From Arthrobacter sp. U41 (GTDB lineage Bacteria; Actinomycetota; Actinomycetes; Actinomycetales; Micrococcaceae): 64,000 nt of DNA. The stretch's first letter is position 1. Each line of letters opens with the position of its first letter. Below are positions 26,131 to 34,822 of this stretch, piece after piece. The translations under genes were made by a program, and so were the position numbers. The notes below the pieces were generated by a model. That model was given only the letters and a program-made list of their open reading frames with translations. It had not been told where the DNA came from and made no database searches. The stretch spans positions 1,054,001 through 1,118,000 of the forward strand of contig NZ_CP015732.1 of the NCBI RefSeq assembly GCF_001750145.1, written 5' to 3'.

Positions 26131-26520
26131 TTACGGAAGCGGAAGGGGATCGGATGCCAGGCCGGCAGCGGGCCAGGCAGGTCCGGTCGATGTCGGGAGG
26201 GAGCCTGCGTCGAGGGAGCCGGCCGTCTGGTCCGAGATGTGGGAGGTGGCGGCGCACTCGCGCACGGCCTCGACACCCTGCACGGCGGCGGCAATGTCCG
26301 GGTACGTTCGGGAGAGGGCCAGCACGGCCCCGTTGCCGTCAAGGATACGGATGAGGAACCCGTCCCCGTCGGCCCGGACGAGTTCAAATTTTCCGGGCGC
26401 CGAGGGCCGGCGGACTTCAGCTGGCGCACGCGTGCCGGACCGGGCCGGGGCATGCGGGGCGTTCCGAACGGTGTGTGCGCGTTTGGCGCCGGAAGGCAGG
26501 ACGGGCGAAATCTTTGGCAT
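26131..26520 (-). CDS. DUF1508 domain protein
   Basis: 129 residues. A single DUF1508 unit (GKFELVRADGDGFLIRILDG, then YPDIAAAVQGVEAVRECA) sits in the middle; this small beta-beta-alpha fold is shared with YegP and has no settled function. The first 40 residues are basic and proline-rich, and the last 35 low-complexity. ATG 26520 follows a GGAG ribosome binding site. It lies upstream of two decayed genes on the same strand, so the low-complexity tail may also be degenerating. Confidence 0.65.
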   Translation of the reverse strand: MPKISPVLPSGAKRAHTVRNAPHAPARSGTRAPAEVRRPSAPGKFELVRADGDGFLIRILDGNGAVLALSRTYPDIAAAVQGVEAVRECAATSHISDQTAGSLDAGSLPTSTGPAWPAAGLASDPLPLP

Positions 26521-26688
26521 GAAAGCTCCACGAGAGGATCCAGTGGCCGCGTCCTGACCTGCTCCCGACTATACGCCTTTGGGACGGCGCCCCGGGTGTG
26601 CTGTGTCACAATTATTGTCCGCTGGAACCTTTTATGACAGCTGCCGGGCCCGCCGCCCCCGAGTCCGGGGCGTGTCTGCCCCCCGGGC

Positions 26689-28287
26689 CTATCCGGCGGC
26701 CGCCCCTGCCGTTTTCAGCATCCGGCGCAGGATCTTGCCGGAGGAGGACTTCGGCACGGCGTCGATGAACTCGACCCGACGGATCTTCTTGAAGGGCGCC
26801 ACCTTGGCAGCCACGTAGTCCATCACCGCGGCCTCGTCGAGCCGCTCGCCGTCCTCCCCGGGCTGGCGCACCACAAAGGCCATCGGCACCTCCTGGCCGT
26901 CGGCGTCGGACGTCCCGATCACCGCCGCGTCCGCGATGCCGGGGTGGGTGAGAAGCAACGCCTCAAGCTCCGCCGGAGCGATCTGGTAGCCCTTGTACTT
27001 GATCAGTTCCTTGAGCCGGTCCACTATCGTGACGACTCCGTCGGCGCGCACGGTGGCAATGTCCCCGGTGCGCAGGAAGCCGTCGGCATCGAGCGTGTCC
27101 GCAGTTTCCTCGGGCCGGTTAAGGTAGCCGAGCATCACGTTCGGTCCGCGGCACAGCAGGTGTCCGGGCGCGCTGACGCCCTCGGCCGGGATGTCGATTT
27201 CCATTCCGGTGGCTGGGTCCAGCAGCCGGCAGTCCATGTTGGGCACGGTGTAGCCGACCGAGCTTACGGGCACCTCCGCGGCGTCCACCGGAATCAGGTG
27301 GGACACCGGGCTCATCTCGGTCATGCCGTAGCCCTGCAGCACCCGGCAGGACAGTCGTTCGGCCAGCCTGTTGCCCAGTTCGCCGTCGAGCGGTGCGGCA
27401 CCGGAGAGGGTGGTGTGCACGGAGCTGAGATCGTAGTCGGCAACCAGCGGGTGCTTTGAAAGGGCCACGGCCACCGGCGGGGCGATGAACAGGTAGCTGC
27501 ATTTGTGGTCCTGGATGATCCGCAGGAACTCGGCAAGCTCGAATTTCGGCATAGTGACCAGGCAGGCACGCTGACGCAGGGCGAGGTTCAGCAGCACGGT
27601 CAGTCCGTAAATGTGGAAGAACGGCAGCAGTGCCAGCAGCCGGTCCTCTGGCGTGACCTTGAGCAGCCCGCGGGACTGCTCCGCGTTCGCGACGAGGTTC
27701 CGGTGGCTGAGCATCACGCCCTTGGGCCGGCCGGTGGTCCCGGAGGAGTAGGGCAGCACGGCCACGTGGGTTGCCGGGTCGAAGCTGACTTCCGGTGCCG
27801 GGGCGCCCGCCGTCAGCAGGTACTGCAGGGAAGGGTGTCCGGCGGCGCCGTCGAGGACAACGAGCCGGTCAGCCGGGATGCCGGCCCGGGTCGCCGCTTC
27901 CTGGGCTGCCGGGAGCAACGCGGAGACGGTGAACAGCCACTCCGCGCCGGCGTCGGCGAGCTGGAGGGCGATCTCGTCCGCCGTGTACAGGGAGTTGACG
28001 GTAGTCACCGTCGCGCCGGCCCGCAGCAGCCCGTGGAAAACAACGGCGAACGTCGGGACATTGGGACACAGGATGGCGGCGACGCCGTGGACCCCCAGGC
28101 CCTGGGCTGCGACGGCTCCCGCCACGGCATCGATCTGGCCCACCAGCATCCGGTAGCTGGTCTCCGCACCGCTCGTGCCGTCGACGACGGCGATCCGGTC
28201 CAGGTCCGACTCCTCCAGGCCGCCAAAGAGATAGTCGTAAACGCTGACGTCGGGAATTTCCACATCGGGGAACGGGCTAGAAAACAC
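26689..28287 (-). CDS. Acyl-CoA synthetase / 4-coumarate-CoA ligase-like enzyme
   Basis: 532 residues of the adenylate-forming ANL superfamily. The P-loop-like AMP motif (YSSGTTGRPKGVMLSHRN), the A5 motif (LQGYGMTEMSPVSH), the A7/A8 hinge (LRTGDIATVRADG, DRLKELIKYKGYQIAPAEL) and the catalytic lysine near the C-terminus (KSSSGKILRRML) are all present. It activates an aromatic or fatty acid as its CoA thioester via acyl-AMP. Arrangement resembles plant-type 4CL. GTG 28287 is preferred because an aaaggag site lies 7 bases upstream. The cat genes nearby make an aromatic substrate attractive, but that is inference. Confidence 0.9.
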   Translation of the reverse strand: MFSSPFPDVEIPDVSVYDYLFGGLEESDLDRIAVVDGTSGAETSYRMLVGQIDAVAGAVAAQGLGVHGVAAILCPNVPTFAVVFHGLLRAGATVTTVNSLYTADEIALQLADAGAEWLFTVSALLPAAQEAATRAGIPADRLVVLDGAAGHPSLQYLLTAGAPAPEVSFDPATHVAVLPYSSGTTGRPKGVMLSHRNLVANAEQSRGLLKVTPEDRLLALLPFFHIYGLTVLLNLALRQRACLVTMPKFELAEFLRIIQDHKCSYLFIAPPVAVALSKHPLVADYDLSSVHTTLSGAAPLDGELGNRLAERLSCRVLQGYGMTEMSPVSHLIPVDAAEVPVSSVGYTVPNMDCRLLDPATGMEIDIPAEGVSAPGHLLCRGPNVMLGYLNRPEETADTLDADGFLRTGDIATVRADGVVTIVDRLKELIKYKGYQIAPAELEALLLTHPGIADAAVIGTSDADGQEVPMAFVVRQPGEDGERLDEAAVMDYVAAKVAPFKKIRRVEFIDAVPKSSSGKILRRMLKTAGAAAG

Positions 28288-28505
28288 GCAACATCTCCTT
28301 TGATCCGCGTCCGCCCGGCTGGCGGCGGCTGGTGCCACTCTAGTGCCGGGCTGCCGTCCTGGACAGGACCCCGCTGGCGCGCGTTACCGCGGCCAATGGG
28401 CCGTTCCACGCGAATTCCGGCCCGCCGAAGCCCCTCGCTGGCAGCAAAATTGAAAGTGCCCCCACCGGCGTGGACATCCAATTTATAGAGTTCCAGGGGA
28501 TGGAA

Positions 28506-28844
28506 ATGCCTTCTCTTCAGCGCCGTCAGCTCGTTGGCCACGACATTCTCCTGGCCCGGCACGGCAACCACATCATCACCATGCGCGTCGACCGCCAGGC
28601 CGACCGCGTGTTCGCCGTCCTGGACGACAACTCGACGGACAGTGCCCCCAACAGGATCTCCCCCGGCCTGCGCATGCCCGGAACGCTGCGGAGCGTCGTC
28701 CGCGACGACTGGAAGTTCTTTGCCGTCATAACCGCGTGCACCACCGGCTTCGCCGGCGCGATGTTCGCCGCCGCCGTCGCCCTCGCCGGCATCAGCGGGG
28801 ATCCGGCCATGGCCGAGCTGCTGTCGAACTACACGGGCAGCTAG
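28506..28844 (+). CDS. Hypothetical small membrane protein
   Basis: About 112 residues. An N-terminal soluble half rich in His/Arg/Asp (VGHDILLARHGNHIITMRVD) is followed by one hydrophobic segment (AVITACTTGFAGAMFAAAVA) and a short tail. No family recognised. Of three possible starts (28470, 28500, 28506) I prefer 28506, which has ggggat about 6 bases upstream. It is the only plus-strand gene between the two minus-strand aromatic-degradation blocks. Confidence 0.5.
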   Translation: MPSLQRRQLVGHDILLARHGNHIITMRVDRQADRVFAVLDDNSTDSAPNRISPGLRMPGTLRSVVRDDWKFFAVITACTTGFAGAMFAAAVALAGISGDPAMAELLSNYTGS

Positions 28845-28899
28845 GCCAGCTGCCCTTGCCTCCCGGATGGCAGCGTCGCGCCGGGGCCGGTCCGGGAGT

Positions 28900-29478
28900 T
28901 TAGTTGCGCTTGAGAAGCGGTTTGAAGGAGCTGGAGCCTGCGAACCAGCCCGATTCGGGCGCGTCCCCGGGGAGGTCCCACGGGGCCCCCTCGACGAACC
29001 GGCCGAGCTGGCGGAACTTGCCGCCAAAGAGCAGGAGGGGTTCCCGCGTGGTGATTTCCAGGGCGATGACCTCGCCGACGACGATGATGTGGTCGCCGCC
29101 GTCGTAGATGTTCCACGGCCGGCATTCCAGCGTGGCGGCGTTCCGGGTCAGCACCGGGACATTGCCTGCCAGGGTCCATTCCGGTTCCTCGCCGGGGGCC
29201 TTGCCGGCGAAGTGCAGGGCCACATCCGTCTGTTCGACGGAGAGAATGTTGATGGCGAAGGGAGCACCTTCGAGGTATCGTGCGGCGCGCGAGCTCCGGG
29301 TCAGGGTGACCTGGGCGAGCGGCGGGTCGAGGGAAACCGCAGTAAAGGCATTGACCGTGGCGCCGTGCGGGGCGTCGTCGTCCGTCCGGGTGGTGACCAC
29401 CGTGACGCCCGTGGGAAACGTGCCGAAAGCCTGGCGCAGTCCGCGGGTGTCAATGGCACCCATGACTTCCTGGGTCAT
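28900..29478 (-). CDS. Flavin reductase family protein, last gene of the cat cluster
   Basis: 192 residues with the FMN-binding split-barrel of HpaC/HsaB-type reductases: FGTFPTGVTVVTT, then GATVNAFTAVSLDPPLAQVT and FAINILSVEQTDVAL. These supply reduced flavin to a separate monooxygenase. The upstream frame to 29538 is open, but ATG 29478 has a strong aaggag site. It follows catA by 153 bases on the same strand. No oxygenase partner lies nearby, so its partner must be elsewhere. Confidence 0.88.
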   Translation of the reverse strand: MTQEVMGAIDTRGLRQAFGTFPTGVTVVTTRTDDDAPHGATVNAFTAVSLDPPLAQVTLTRSSRAARYLEGAPFAINILSVEQTDVALHFAGKAPGEEPEWTLAGNVPVLTRNAATLECRPWNIYDGGDHIIVVGEVIALEITTREPLLLFGGKFRQLGRFVEGAPWDLPGDAPESGWFAGSSSFKPLLKRN

Positions 29479-29631
29479 CGGCCTCTCCTTCCTGCTGTTG
29501 TTCATGGCCGGGGCGGCTGGATTTTGGGCGAGCGGCATCAGGGCCGGTGGTGGGGCGGGTGTTTGGGTTGGGTCCGGGGCCGAACGTGTTCGGCCCCGGA
29601 CCCGGGCTGGAGGTTTAGTCCTGGTGGAGGA

Positions 29632-30480
29632 TTAGTCCTGGGGGTCGAGAACGAAGTTGTAGGTGACTTCGCGACCCTTGCCGTCGGCGCGCTCCGTGGG
29701 GGCGAGGACGAGTTCGGGCTTCACGGCAGAGGCGATGTCGTCCGCGACGTGCTCGTCGCCTTCGAAGTAGAGCTGGGTGGTGATGAGCTGGTGCTCCGGG
29801 GCGGAGACCTTCAGGTGAAGGTGGGCGGGCCGCCAGGCGTGCCAGCCGGCCGCGGCGATGAGCGCACCGCAGGCGCCGTCGGTGGGGATCTGGTAGGGCG
29901 CCGGCTGCATGGTGTTGATCTGGAAGTTGCCCTGGGCGTCGGCGATGATGGAGCCTCGGAGGTTCCATTCCGGCAGTCCGGGGGCGAACTGGGAGTAGAA
30001 GCCGAGGTCATCAGCGTGCCAGAGTTCGATCAGCGCCCCGGCGAGCGGCTCCCCGGCGACATTCGTGACCTGGCCCTGGAACAGCAGCGGGGTGCCGGGT
30101 TCGTCGTCGCGCATCGGCAGGGTGGCCGGGGTGTTGAGCGTGGGGGCGTCCGGGACGTAGTAGGGCCCCTCAATGCTGCCCTTGGAACCGTGCCGGTTGG
30201 CGTTGGCCACCTCCTCGACGGAATGCTCCACCCAGACGTCCAGGAACAGCGGCCATTCGCCGTCCTCGCCGACCTGGATAAGCCAGGCCTTGACGGCGTT
30301 GTACTCGTCGTAGGTGACGTTCTCTTCCAGGACGGTGTCGTTGATCGCCTTGATGACGCGGCCGGCGAGGGTGCTGACCCGCTCCTGGCTGGTGCTGGTG
30401 GCGAAGTGCTTGTTCTCCCGGAAGCGGGCGGTTGCGCCCGCGCCCGAGGTTGCGGCGGTGGCCTGGGTTTCCGTTGTCAT
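29632..30480 (-). CDS. catA: Catechol 1,2-dioxygenase
   Basis: Cleaves catechol between its hydroxyls to cis,cis-muconate using Fe(III). 282 residues of the intradiol dioxygenase family: SIEGPYYVPDAPTLN, a beta-sandwich (GALIELWHADDLGFYSQF, RGSIIADAQGNF) and the iron ligands around PYQIPT and WRPAHLHLK. Hydroxyquinol dioxygenases share this fold, but the catB and catC genes just upstream point to catechol. It has its own upstream region of about 200 bases, including the 17-bp element at 30622-30638. Confidence 0.93.
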   Translation of the reverse strand: MTTETQATAATSGAGATARFRENKHFATSTSQERVSTLAGRVIKAINDTVLEENVTYDEYNAVKAWLIQVGEDGEWPLFLDVWVEHSVEEVANANRHGSKGSIEGPYYVPDAPTLNTPATLPMRDDEPGTPLLFQGQVTNVAGEPLAGALIELWHADDLGFYSQFAPGLPEWNLRGSIIADAQGNFQINTMQPAPYQIPTDGACGALIAAAGWHAWRPAHLHLKVSAPEHQLITTQLYFEGDEHVADDIASAVKPELVLAPTERADGKGREVTYNFVLDPQD

Positions 30481-30621
30481 GGTGACTCCCTTGTCAAAGA
30501 ACGGTTAGTGAGGAACCGTGGTCAGAAGCGGTTCGAGGGTTCCGGCATGTCGTGCTTGATGCCGCGTGGTGCTGCGGATCACATCCGGTGGTGTTTCAAC
30601 GGTAGGCCCCTAATTGAGCGA

Positions 30622-30638
30622 GGGGAAATACCTATTTC
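30622..30638. promoter_or_regulatory. cat box 1, upstream of catA
   Basis: ggggaaatacctatttc, containing the perfect inverted repeat gaaata-cc-tatttc. The same 17 bases occur at 33156-33172 upstream of catR-catB. Here it lies 142 bases before the catA start and 40 bases past catC. A CatR-type binding site is the simplest reading. Confidence 0.7.
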
Positions 30639-30677
30639 CGGAGCATTGAAAGCTTTTCGATATGAATGCGGTGCGGG

Positions 30678-30956
30678 CTATTCGACGGCGGAGGGGTGCT
30701 TGGCCAGCGGCGTGACCTTGATGTCCATGTACTGGAAGAGCGGCAGTCCGGAGAGCAGAGTGTGCAGCTCGTCGTTGTCCGCGACGTCGAACACCGAGTA
30801 GTTGGAGTACTCGCCGACGACCCGCCACAAATGCGGCCAGCGGCCGTCGCGCTGGAGCTCCTGGGAGTACTCCCGTTCCTCCGCCTTGATGGCGTCCGCG
30901 CGTTCCGTGGGCATGTCCAGCGGGATATTAACGTCCATGCGGACCAGGTAGAGCAT
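30678..30956 (-). CDS. catC: Muconolactone delta-isomerase
   Basis: Converts (+)-muconolactone to 3-oxoadipate enol-lactone. 92 residues, the normal length, and recognisable from LYLVRMDVNIPLDMPTERAD through QRDGRWPHLWRVVGEYSNYS to LSGLPLFQYMDIKVTPLAKH. The family forms a decamer. It lies 54 bases after catB on the same strand. Confidence 0.95.
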   Translation of the reverse strand: MLYLVRMDVNIPLDMPTERADAIKAEEREYSQELQRDGRWPHLWRVVGEYSNYSVFDVADNDELHTLLSGLPLFQYMDIKVTPLAKHPSAVE

Positions 30957-31010
30957 GTGGTTCTCCTTGCGGTGGTGGGGTTGCCTGAAGTCAGGTGCGG
31001 CCTGGCAGGC

Positions 31011-32111
31011 CTAGTCCTGACGGTACTTCTGCAGTTTGTCGGCATCGATGGCGGCCCCGACGCCGGGGACCTCGCGGACCCGGATTGCGCCGCCGTTGAT
31101 TTCGAGCGGCTCCGCGAGGAGATCGTCCGTCATGTCCAGGTAGTTGGAGAGCTCCCCGGCCCGCCGGGAGCTGGCCTCGAAGGCCGCGCCGAAGGTGACC
31201 GTGGCGAGGCTGCCGACCTGGGTGTCAATCTGGTTGCCCATCGTGACGTCCACCCCGAGGCCCTCGCAGAGCCCGAGGATCTGCTGGGCTTCGGTAAACC
31301 CGCTGCGCGCGGTTTTGATGCAGATGGCGTTGCTGCCGCCGGAGAGCAATTCCCGGGAGACATCGCCGAGGGTGGGGACGCTCTCATCGCCCACGATCGG
31401 GATGCTGGAGCTCTGCACCAGCCGACGCCGTCCCATCGCCTCGCCGGCATCGCACGGCTCCTCCAGCATGGACAGGCCCAGACCCTCGGTCCGGCGGAGG
31501 ACCTCCATGGCCTCGTTCGCCGTCCACCCGCGGTTGGCATCGAGGTAGATCTCGGTGTCCGCACCGAGGCCCTCCCGCAGCACATGGCAGGCCTCGACGT
31601 CGAGGGAGAGCGGCCGCCGCCCGGTCTTGAGCTTGAAGGTGTCGATCCCGTACGTTTCACGGAACCGCAGCGCTTCCTCCAGGAGCTCGGCGGCGGGCTT
31701 GAATCCCAGCATGTGCGAGACCCGCATGCTGTCGGTGAAGCCGCCCAGCAGTTTGTGCACCGGGGTGCCCAGCGAAATTCCGATGACATCCCAGAGCGCA
31801 ATGTCCAGGGCCCCCTTGGCCGTGGGGTTGTTGACCGTGCGCCGGAGCAGCCGCTGGACCTTGGAACGGTCCAGCGGGTCCAGCCCAATGAGCTGCGGGG
31901 CAAAGACCTTGGTCACCACCGAGACGATCGAATCCTGGGTTTCGCCGTAGGTGTAGGGCCGCGGCGGGGTGTCCGCGATACCGCAAATGCCGGTGTCCGT
32001 GTAGATCCGGACCAGCACGTGCTCCGCGGAGGTCACCTCGCCGCTGGCGAATTTCAGCGGCCGCGCGTAGGGGATGGAGTACGGGATGGCTTCAATGCGT
32101 TCAATTTTCAC
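31011..32111 (-). CDS. catB: Muconate cycloisomerase
   Basis: Closes cis,cis-muconate to muconolactone, in the enolase superfamily. 366 residues. The catalytic lysine pair in DTFKLKTG, metal ligands in EIYLDANRGW, SMLEEPCDAGE and IVGDESVPT, and the last lysine in AICIKTARSG are all in order. Its ATG start overlaps the catR stop by four bases (32108-32111), so it is translationally coupled to the regulator gene. Confidence 0.95.
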   Translation of the reverse strand: MKIERIEAIPYSIPYARPLKFASGEVTSAEHVLVRIYTDTGICGIADTPPRPYTYGETQDSIVSVVTKVFAPQLIGLDPLDRSKVQRLLRRTVNNPTAKGALDIALWDVIGISLGTPVHKLLGGFTDSMRVSHMLGFKPAAELLEEALRFRETYGIDTFKLKTGRRPLSLDVEACHVLREGLGADTEIYLDANRGWTANEAMEVLRRTEGLGLSMLEEPCDAGEAMGRRRLVQSSSIPIVGDESVPTLGDVSRELLSGGSNAICIKTARSGFTEAQQILGLCEGLGVDVTMGNQIDTQVGSLATVTFGAAFEASSRRAGELSNYLDMTDDLLAEPLEINGGAIRVREVPGVGAAIDADKLQKYRQD

Positions 32112-33085
32112 GACGTCGGTTCCTTTGCGGCGGCTGTGGGCTGTGACTCGGACGGGGGCTGTGCTGGCGACTCCCCGGGGCGAAGGCTGTGCTGTTGCCG
32201 GCCCGGGTCCGGGGCGGCCAGGGAATCGAAGAGCTGCAGGAAGCTGCGCAGCAGGGGTGTCTCGGCGTCCCGGATCCAGGCGACGGCGAGGTCGACCGGC
32301 GGCGGGTTGCGCAACGGGCGGAAGACCACACCCTGGAAGGAGAACATCCGGGAGGTCATCGGCACCAGGGCGATGCCCATGCCCGCCGCGACGAGCGAGA
32401 GCAGGGTGGAGGTTTCCCTCGCCTCCTGCACCAGGCGGGGCTGGAACCCGGCTTTCCTGCAGACGTCCACGAAGATGCTGCTGACCGCGGAATAGCTCGG
32501 GTAGCCGATGAAGTCCTGGCCGGCGAGCTCCGCCAGTTCCAGGGTCCCTTTTTCCGCCAGCGGGGAGTCCGCCGGCAGCGCCGCAACCAGCTGGTCCTGT
32601 TCGAGCAGTTTGAGGGCCACCGTTCCGGCGCGGACCGGGGGCCGGAGAACCGCGACATCGAGCCTGCCCTCCTCGAGCGCGGACTCCATCTGCGGCGTGA
32701 GCATCTCACCCTGGACGGTAATGCGCAGCCCGGGAAGGGTGCGCCGGGCGGCCTGGACGATGCTGGGCATCAGCCGGTAGGTGGCGGTTCCGGTGAAACC
32801 CACGCGGATGACGCCGGTGGCACCGGCGCCGACCTGGCGGACGTCCTCCTCCAGTGCTTCCAGTTCCTGCAGGAGGAGCCGTCCGCGGTCCAGCAGAACC
32901 TGTCCGGCCGGGGTGAGGTCAACCTTGCGTGTGGTGCGCAGCAGCAGGGCTGTGCCGAGCTGCTCCTCCAGCTGCCGGATCTGCTGGGACAGCGGCGGCT
33001 GGGCCATGTGCAGCCGCTGGGCTGCACGGCCGAAATGGCGTTCCTCGGCCACGGCAATGAAGTACTTGAGGTGACGCGTCTCCAT
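32108..33085 (-). CDS. catR: LysR-type regulator of the catechol genes
   Basis: 325 residues: N-terminal winged helix (LKYFIAVAEERHFGRAAQRL, LHMAQPPLSQQIRQLEEQLG) and a periplasmic-binding-like effector domain that, in the CatR/BenM group, senses cis,cis-muconate. It is the first gene of the run and is read in the same direction as catB, overlapping it by four bases; most catR genes are divergent from their targets. The 17-bp element 71 bases upstream of its start is repeated before catA. LysR identity is secure; muconate as effector follows from the family. Confidence 0.9.
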   Translation of the reverse strand: METRHLKYFIAVAEERHFGRAAQRLHMAQPPLSQQIRQLEEQLGTALLLRTTRKVDLTPAGQVLLDRGRLLLQELEALEEDVRQVGAGATGVIRVGFTGTATYRLMPSIVQAARRTLPGLRITVQGEMLTPQMESALEEGRLDVAVLRPPVRAGTVALKLLEQDQLVAALPADSPLAEKGTLELAELAGQDFIGYPSYSAVSSIFVDVCRKAGFQPRLVQEARETSTLLSLVAAGMGIALVPMTSRMFSFQGVVFRPLRNPPPVDLAVAWIRDAETPLLRSFLQLFDSLAAPDPGRQQHSLRPGESPAQPPSESQPTAAAKEPTS

Positions 33086-33155
33086 TGGAGCTCCCGGGCT
33101 GCTTGGAGCAGGCGATATGCCGTGCTCCGTCTAGCTTAGGAGGGTGCATTAGTAA

Positions 33156-33172
33156 GGGGAAATACCTATTTC
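33156..33172. promoter_or_regulatory. cat box 2, upstream of catR-catB
   Basis: Identical to 30622-30638 over 17 bases (ggggaaatacctatttc, inverted repeat gaaata/tatttc). Similarity continues more weakly for about 30 bases to the right (gaagc..att, ttttcgatatgaatgc against ttttgcataccaatgc), so a second half-site is likely. It lies 71 bases before the catR start. Confidence 0.7.
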
Positions 33173-33229
33173 GAAGCTATTGGGACGTTTTGCATACCAA
33201 TGCTGAGCAGCCGCGGCGCCGGCACCGCC

Positions 33230-34783
33230 TCAGTCGAGCAGCAGCGCGGGCTCTTCCAGGATCGCCGCGACGTCGGCCATGAACCGCGCCGAGAGGTCAC
33301 CGTCCACCACACGGTGGTCGAAGGAGCCGCCGAGGGTGGTGATCCAGCGCGGGATCACTTCGCCGTCGAGGACCCAGGGCTTCTGCTTGATGGTGCCGAA
33401 GGCCACGATCGCCACCTCGCCGGGGTTGATGATCGGAGTGCCCGTGTCGATCCCGAGGGCGCCGATGTTCGTGACGGTCAGGGTGCCGCCCTGCATTTGT
33501 GCGGGCTGGGTCTTACCGGCCCGGGCGGTCGTGGCAAGCTCATTCAGGGCCAGGGCCAGTTCCTTGAGCGAGAGATCCTGGGCGTTCTTGATGTTCGGGA
33601 CCATCAGGCCGCGCGGTGTGGCGGCGGCGATTCCGAGGTTCATGAAGTGCTTGACATGGATCTCGGCGGAGTCGCTGCCGTCCGGGTCGTCCACCCAGGT
33701 CGCGTTGACGCTGGGGTTGCGGGCCGCGGCCCAGATGACTGCCTTGGCCAGGATCAGAAGCGGGGAGACCTTGATGCCTTCGAAATCGCGGGAGGCCTTG
33801 AGGCGTTTGACGAACTCCATGGTCCGGCTGGCGTCGACGTCAACGAAGATGCTGACGTGCGGGGCCGCGAACGCCGACTCAACCATGGCCCTCGCGGTGG
33901 CCTTGCGGACGCCCTTGACCGGAATACGTTCGATCCGCTGTTCCTGGGGGCGGCCGGTCTTGCCCCAGAAGGTGTCCGCCTTGTCCACCTCGGCGTCTCG
34001 CTGCGCCTGGTAGCTCACCAGGTCCTCGCGGGTCACTTCGCCGCGGGCGCCCGTGGGGACGACGTCGGCCAGGTCGATGCCAAGGTCCCGGGCGATTTTG
34101 CGCACCGGAGGCTTTGCCAGGACCCTGCTGACCAGGCCGCTGATGGCGCCGCCGAGTGTGGGCCGGAGGTCGATGTTCTCAGCAGGGGCCGGGCGCACCG
34201 CATGGGCCACGGCCTCCGGGCTGATCCAGATGTCGTGTGCCTCCATCCCCGACAGTTCCCCTGCCTCGCTGGCCCGGACCGGGAACCCGGCGGTCGGGGC
34301 TCCGAGCTCGGCCGGCGGAACCGGAGCAGCAATGGAGCCTGCCGAAGCCGCCGGCTTCGTTGCCGGGGCGGCCGCCCGGCGGCGGCGTTTGACGGCGTCG
34401 GCCTTGGGGCCGGAGCCGACCAGGGGGCCGGCGGCCGGGCGCCCGGCCGATTCGCCGTCGTCGGAGGTGTCCGCCTCGAGCTTGCCGTACAGCGGAGCAT
34501 CGGAGGCCGGCGCGGCGGCGGAAACCGGGGCGGCGGCGGGCGCAGCATCGCTCACGCTGATAATCGGGGTCCCGACGTCGACTGTCAGGCCCTCGGGGAC
34601 GAGCAGTTCGGTGACGGTTCCGGCGAACGGTGATGGCAGTTCGACGAGGGATTTCGCGGTCTCGATCTCGCACAGGACATCGTTGATGGCCACCGTGTCG
34701 CCGGGTTTGACCTTCCAGGCGACGATCTCGGCCTCGGTCAGCCCTTCGCCCACATCGGGGAGGTTGAACTTGTGAAGAGTCAT
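33230..34783 (-). CDS. Dihydrolipoamide acyltransferase (E2) of a 2-oxoacid dehydrogenase complex
   Basis: 517 residues in the usual order: one lipoyl domain with the lipoylated Lys44 ([14 protein letters not shown]), an Ala/Pro/Arg linker, the peripheral subunit-binding domain ([20 protein letters not shown]), and the catalytic acyltransferase core ending in [15 protein letters not shown] (His490). Carries the acyl group from E1 to CoA. A single lipoyl domain and the E1a-E1b-E2 order favour the branched-chain or pyruvate-type complex; the specificity is not readable. It follows E1b after 39 bases. E3 is not here. Confidence 0.92.
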   Translation of the reverse strand: MTLHKFNLPDVGEGLTEAEIVAWKVKPGDTVAINDVLCEIETAKSLVELPSPFAGTVTELLVPEGLTVDVGTPIISVSDAAPAAAPVSAAAPASDAPLYGKLEADTSDDGESAGRPAAGPLVGSGPKADAVKRRRRAAAPATKPAASAGSIAAPVPPAELGAPTAGFPVRASEAGELSGMEAHDIWISPEAVAHAVRPAPAENIDLRPTLGGAISGLVSRVLAKPPVRKIARDLGIDLADVVPTGARGEVTREDLVSYQAQRDAEVDKADTFWGKTGRPQEQRIERIPVKGVRKATARAMVESAFAAPHVSIFVDVDASRTMEFVKRLKASRDFEGIKVSPLLILAKAVIWAAARNPSVNATWVDDPDGSDSAEIHVKHFMNLGIAAATPRGLMVPNIKNAQDLSLKELALALNELATTARAGKTQPAQMQGGTLTVTNIGALGIDTGTPIINPGEVAIVAFGTIKQKPWVLDGEVIPRWITTLGGSFDHRVVDGDLSARFMADVAAILEEPALLLD

Positions 34784-34822
34784 GTTGTCCTTGGTGGGAG
34801 AAGGCGCCTCAGCGGGAAGCGG

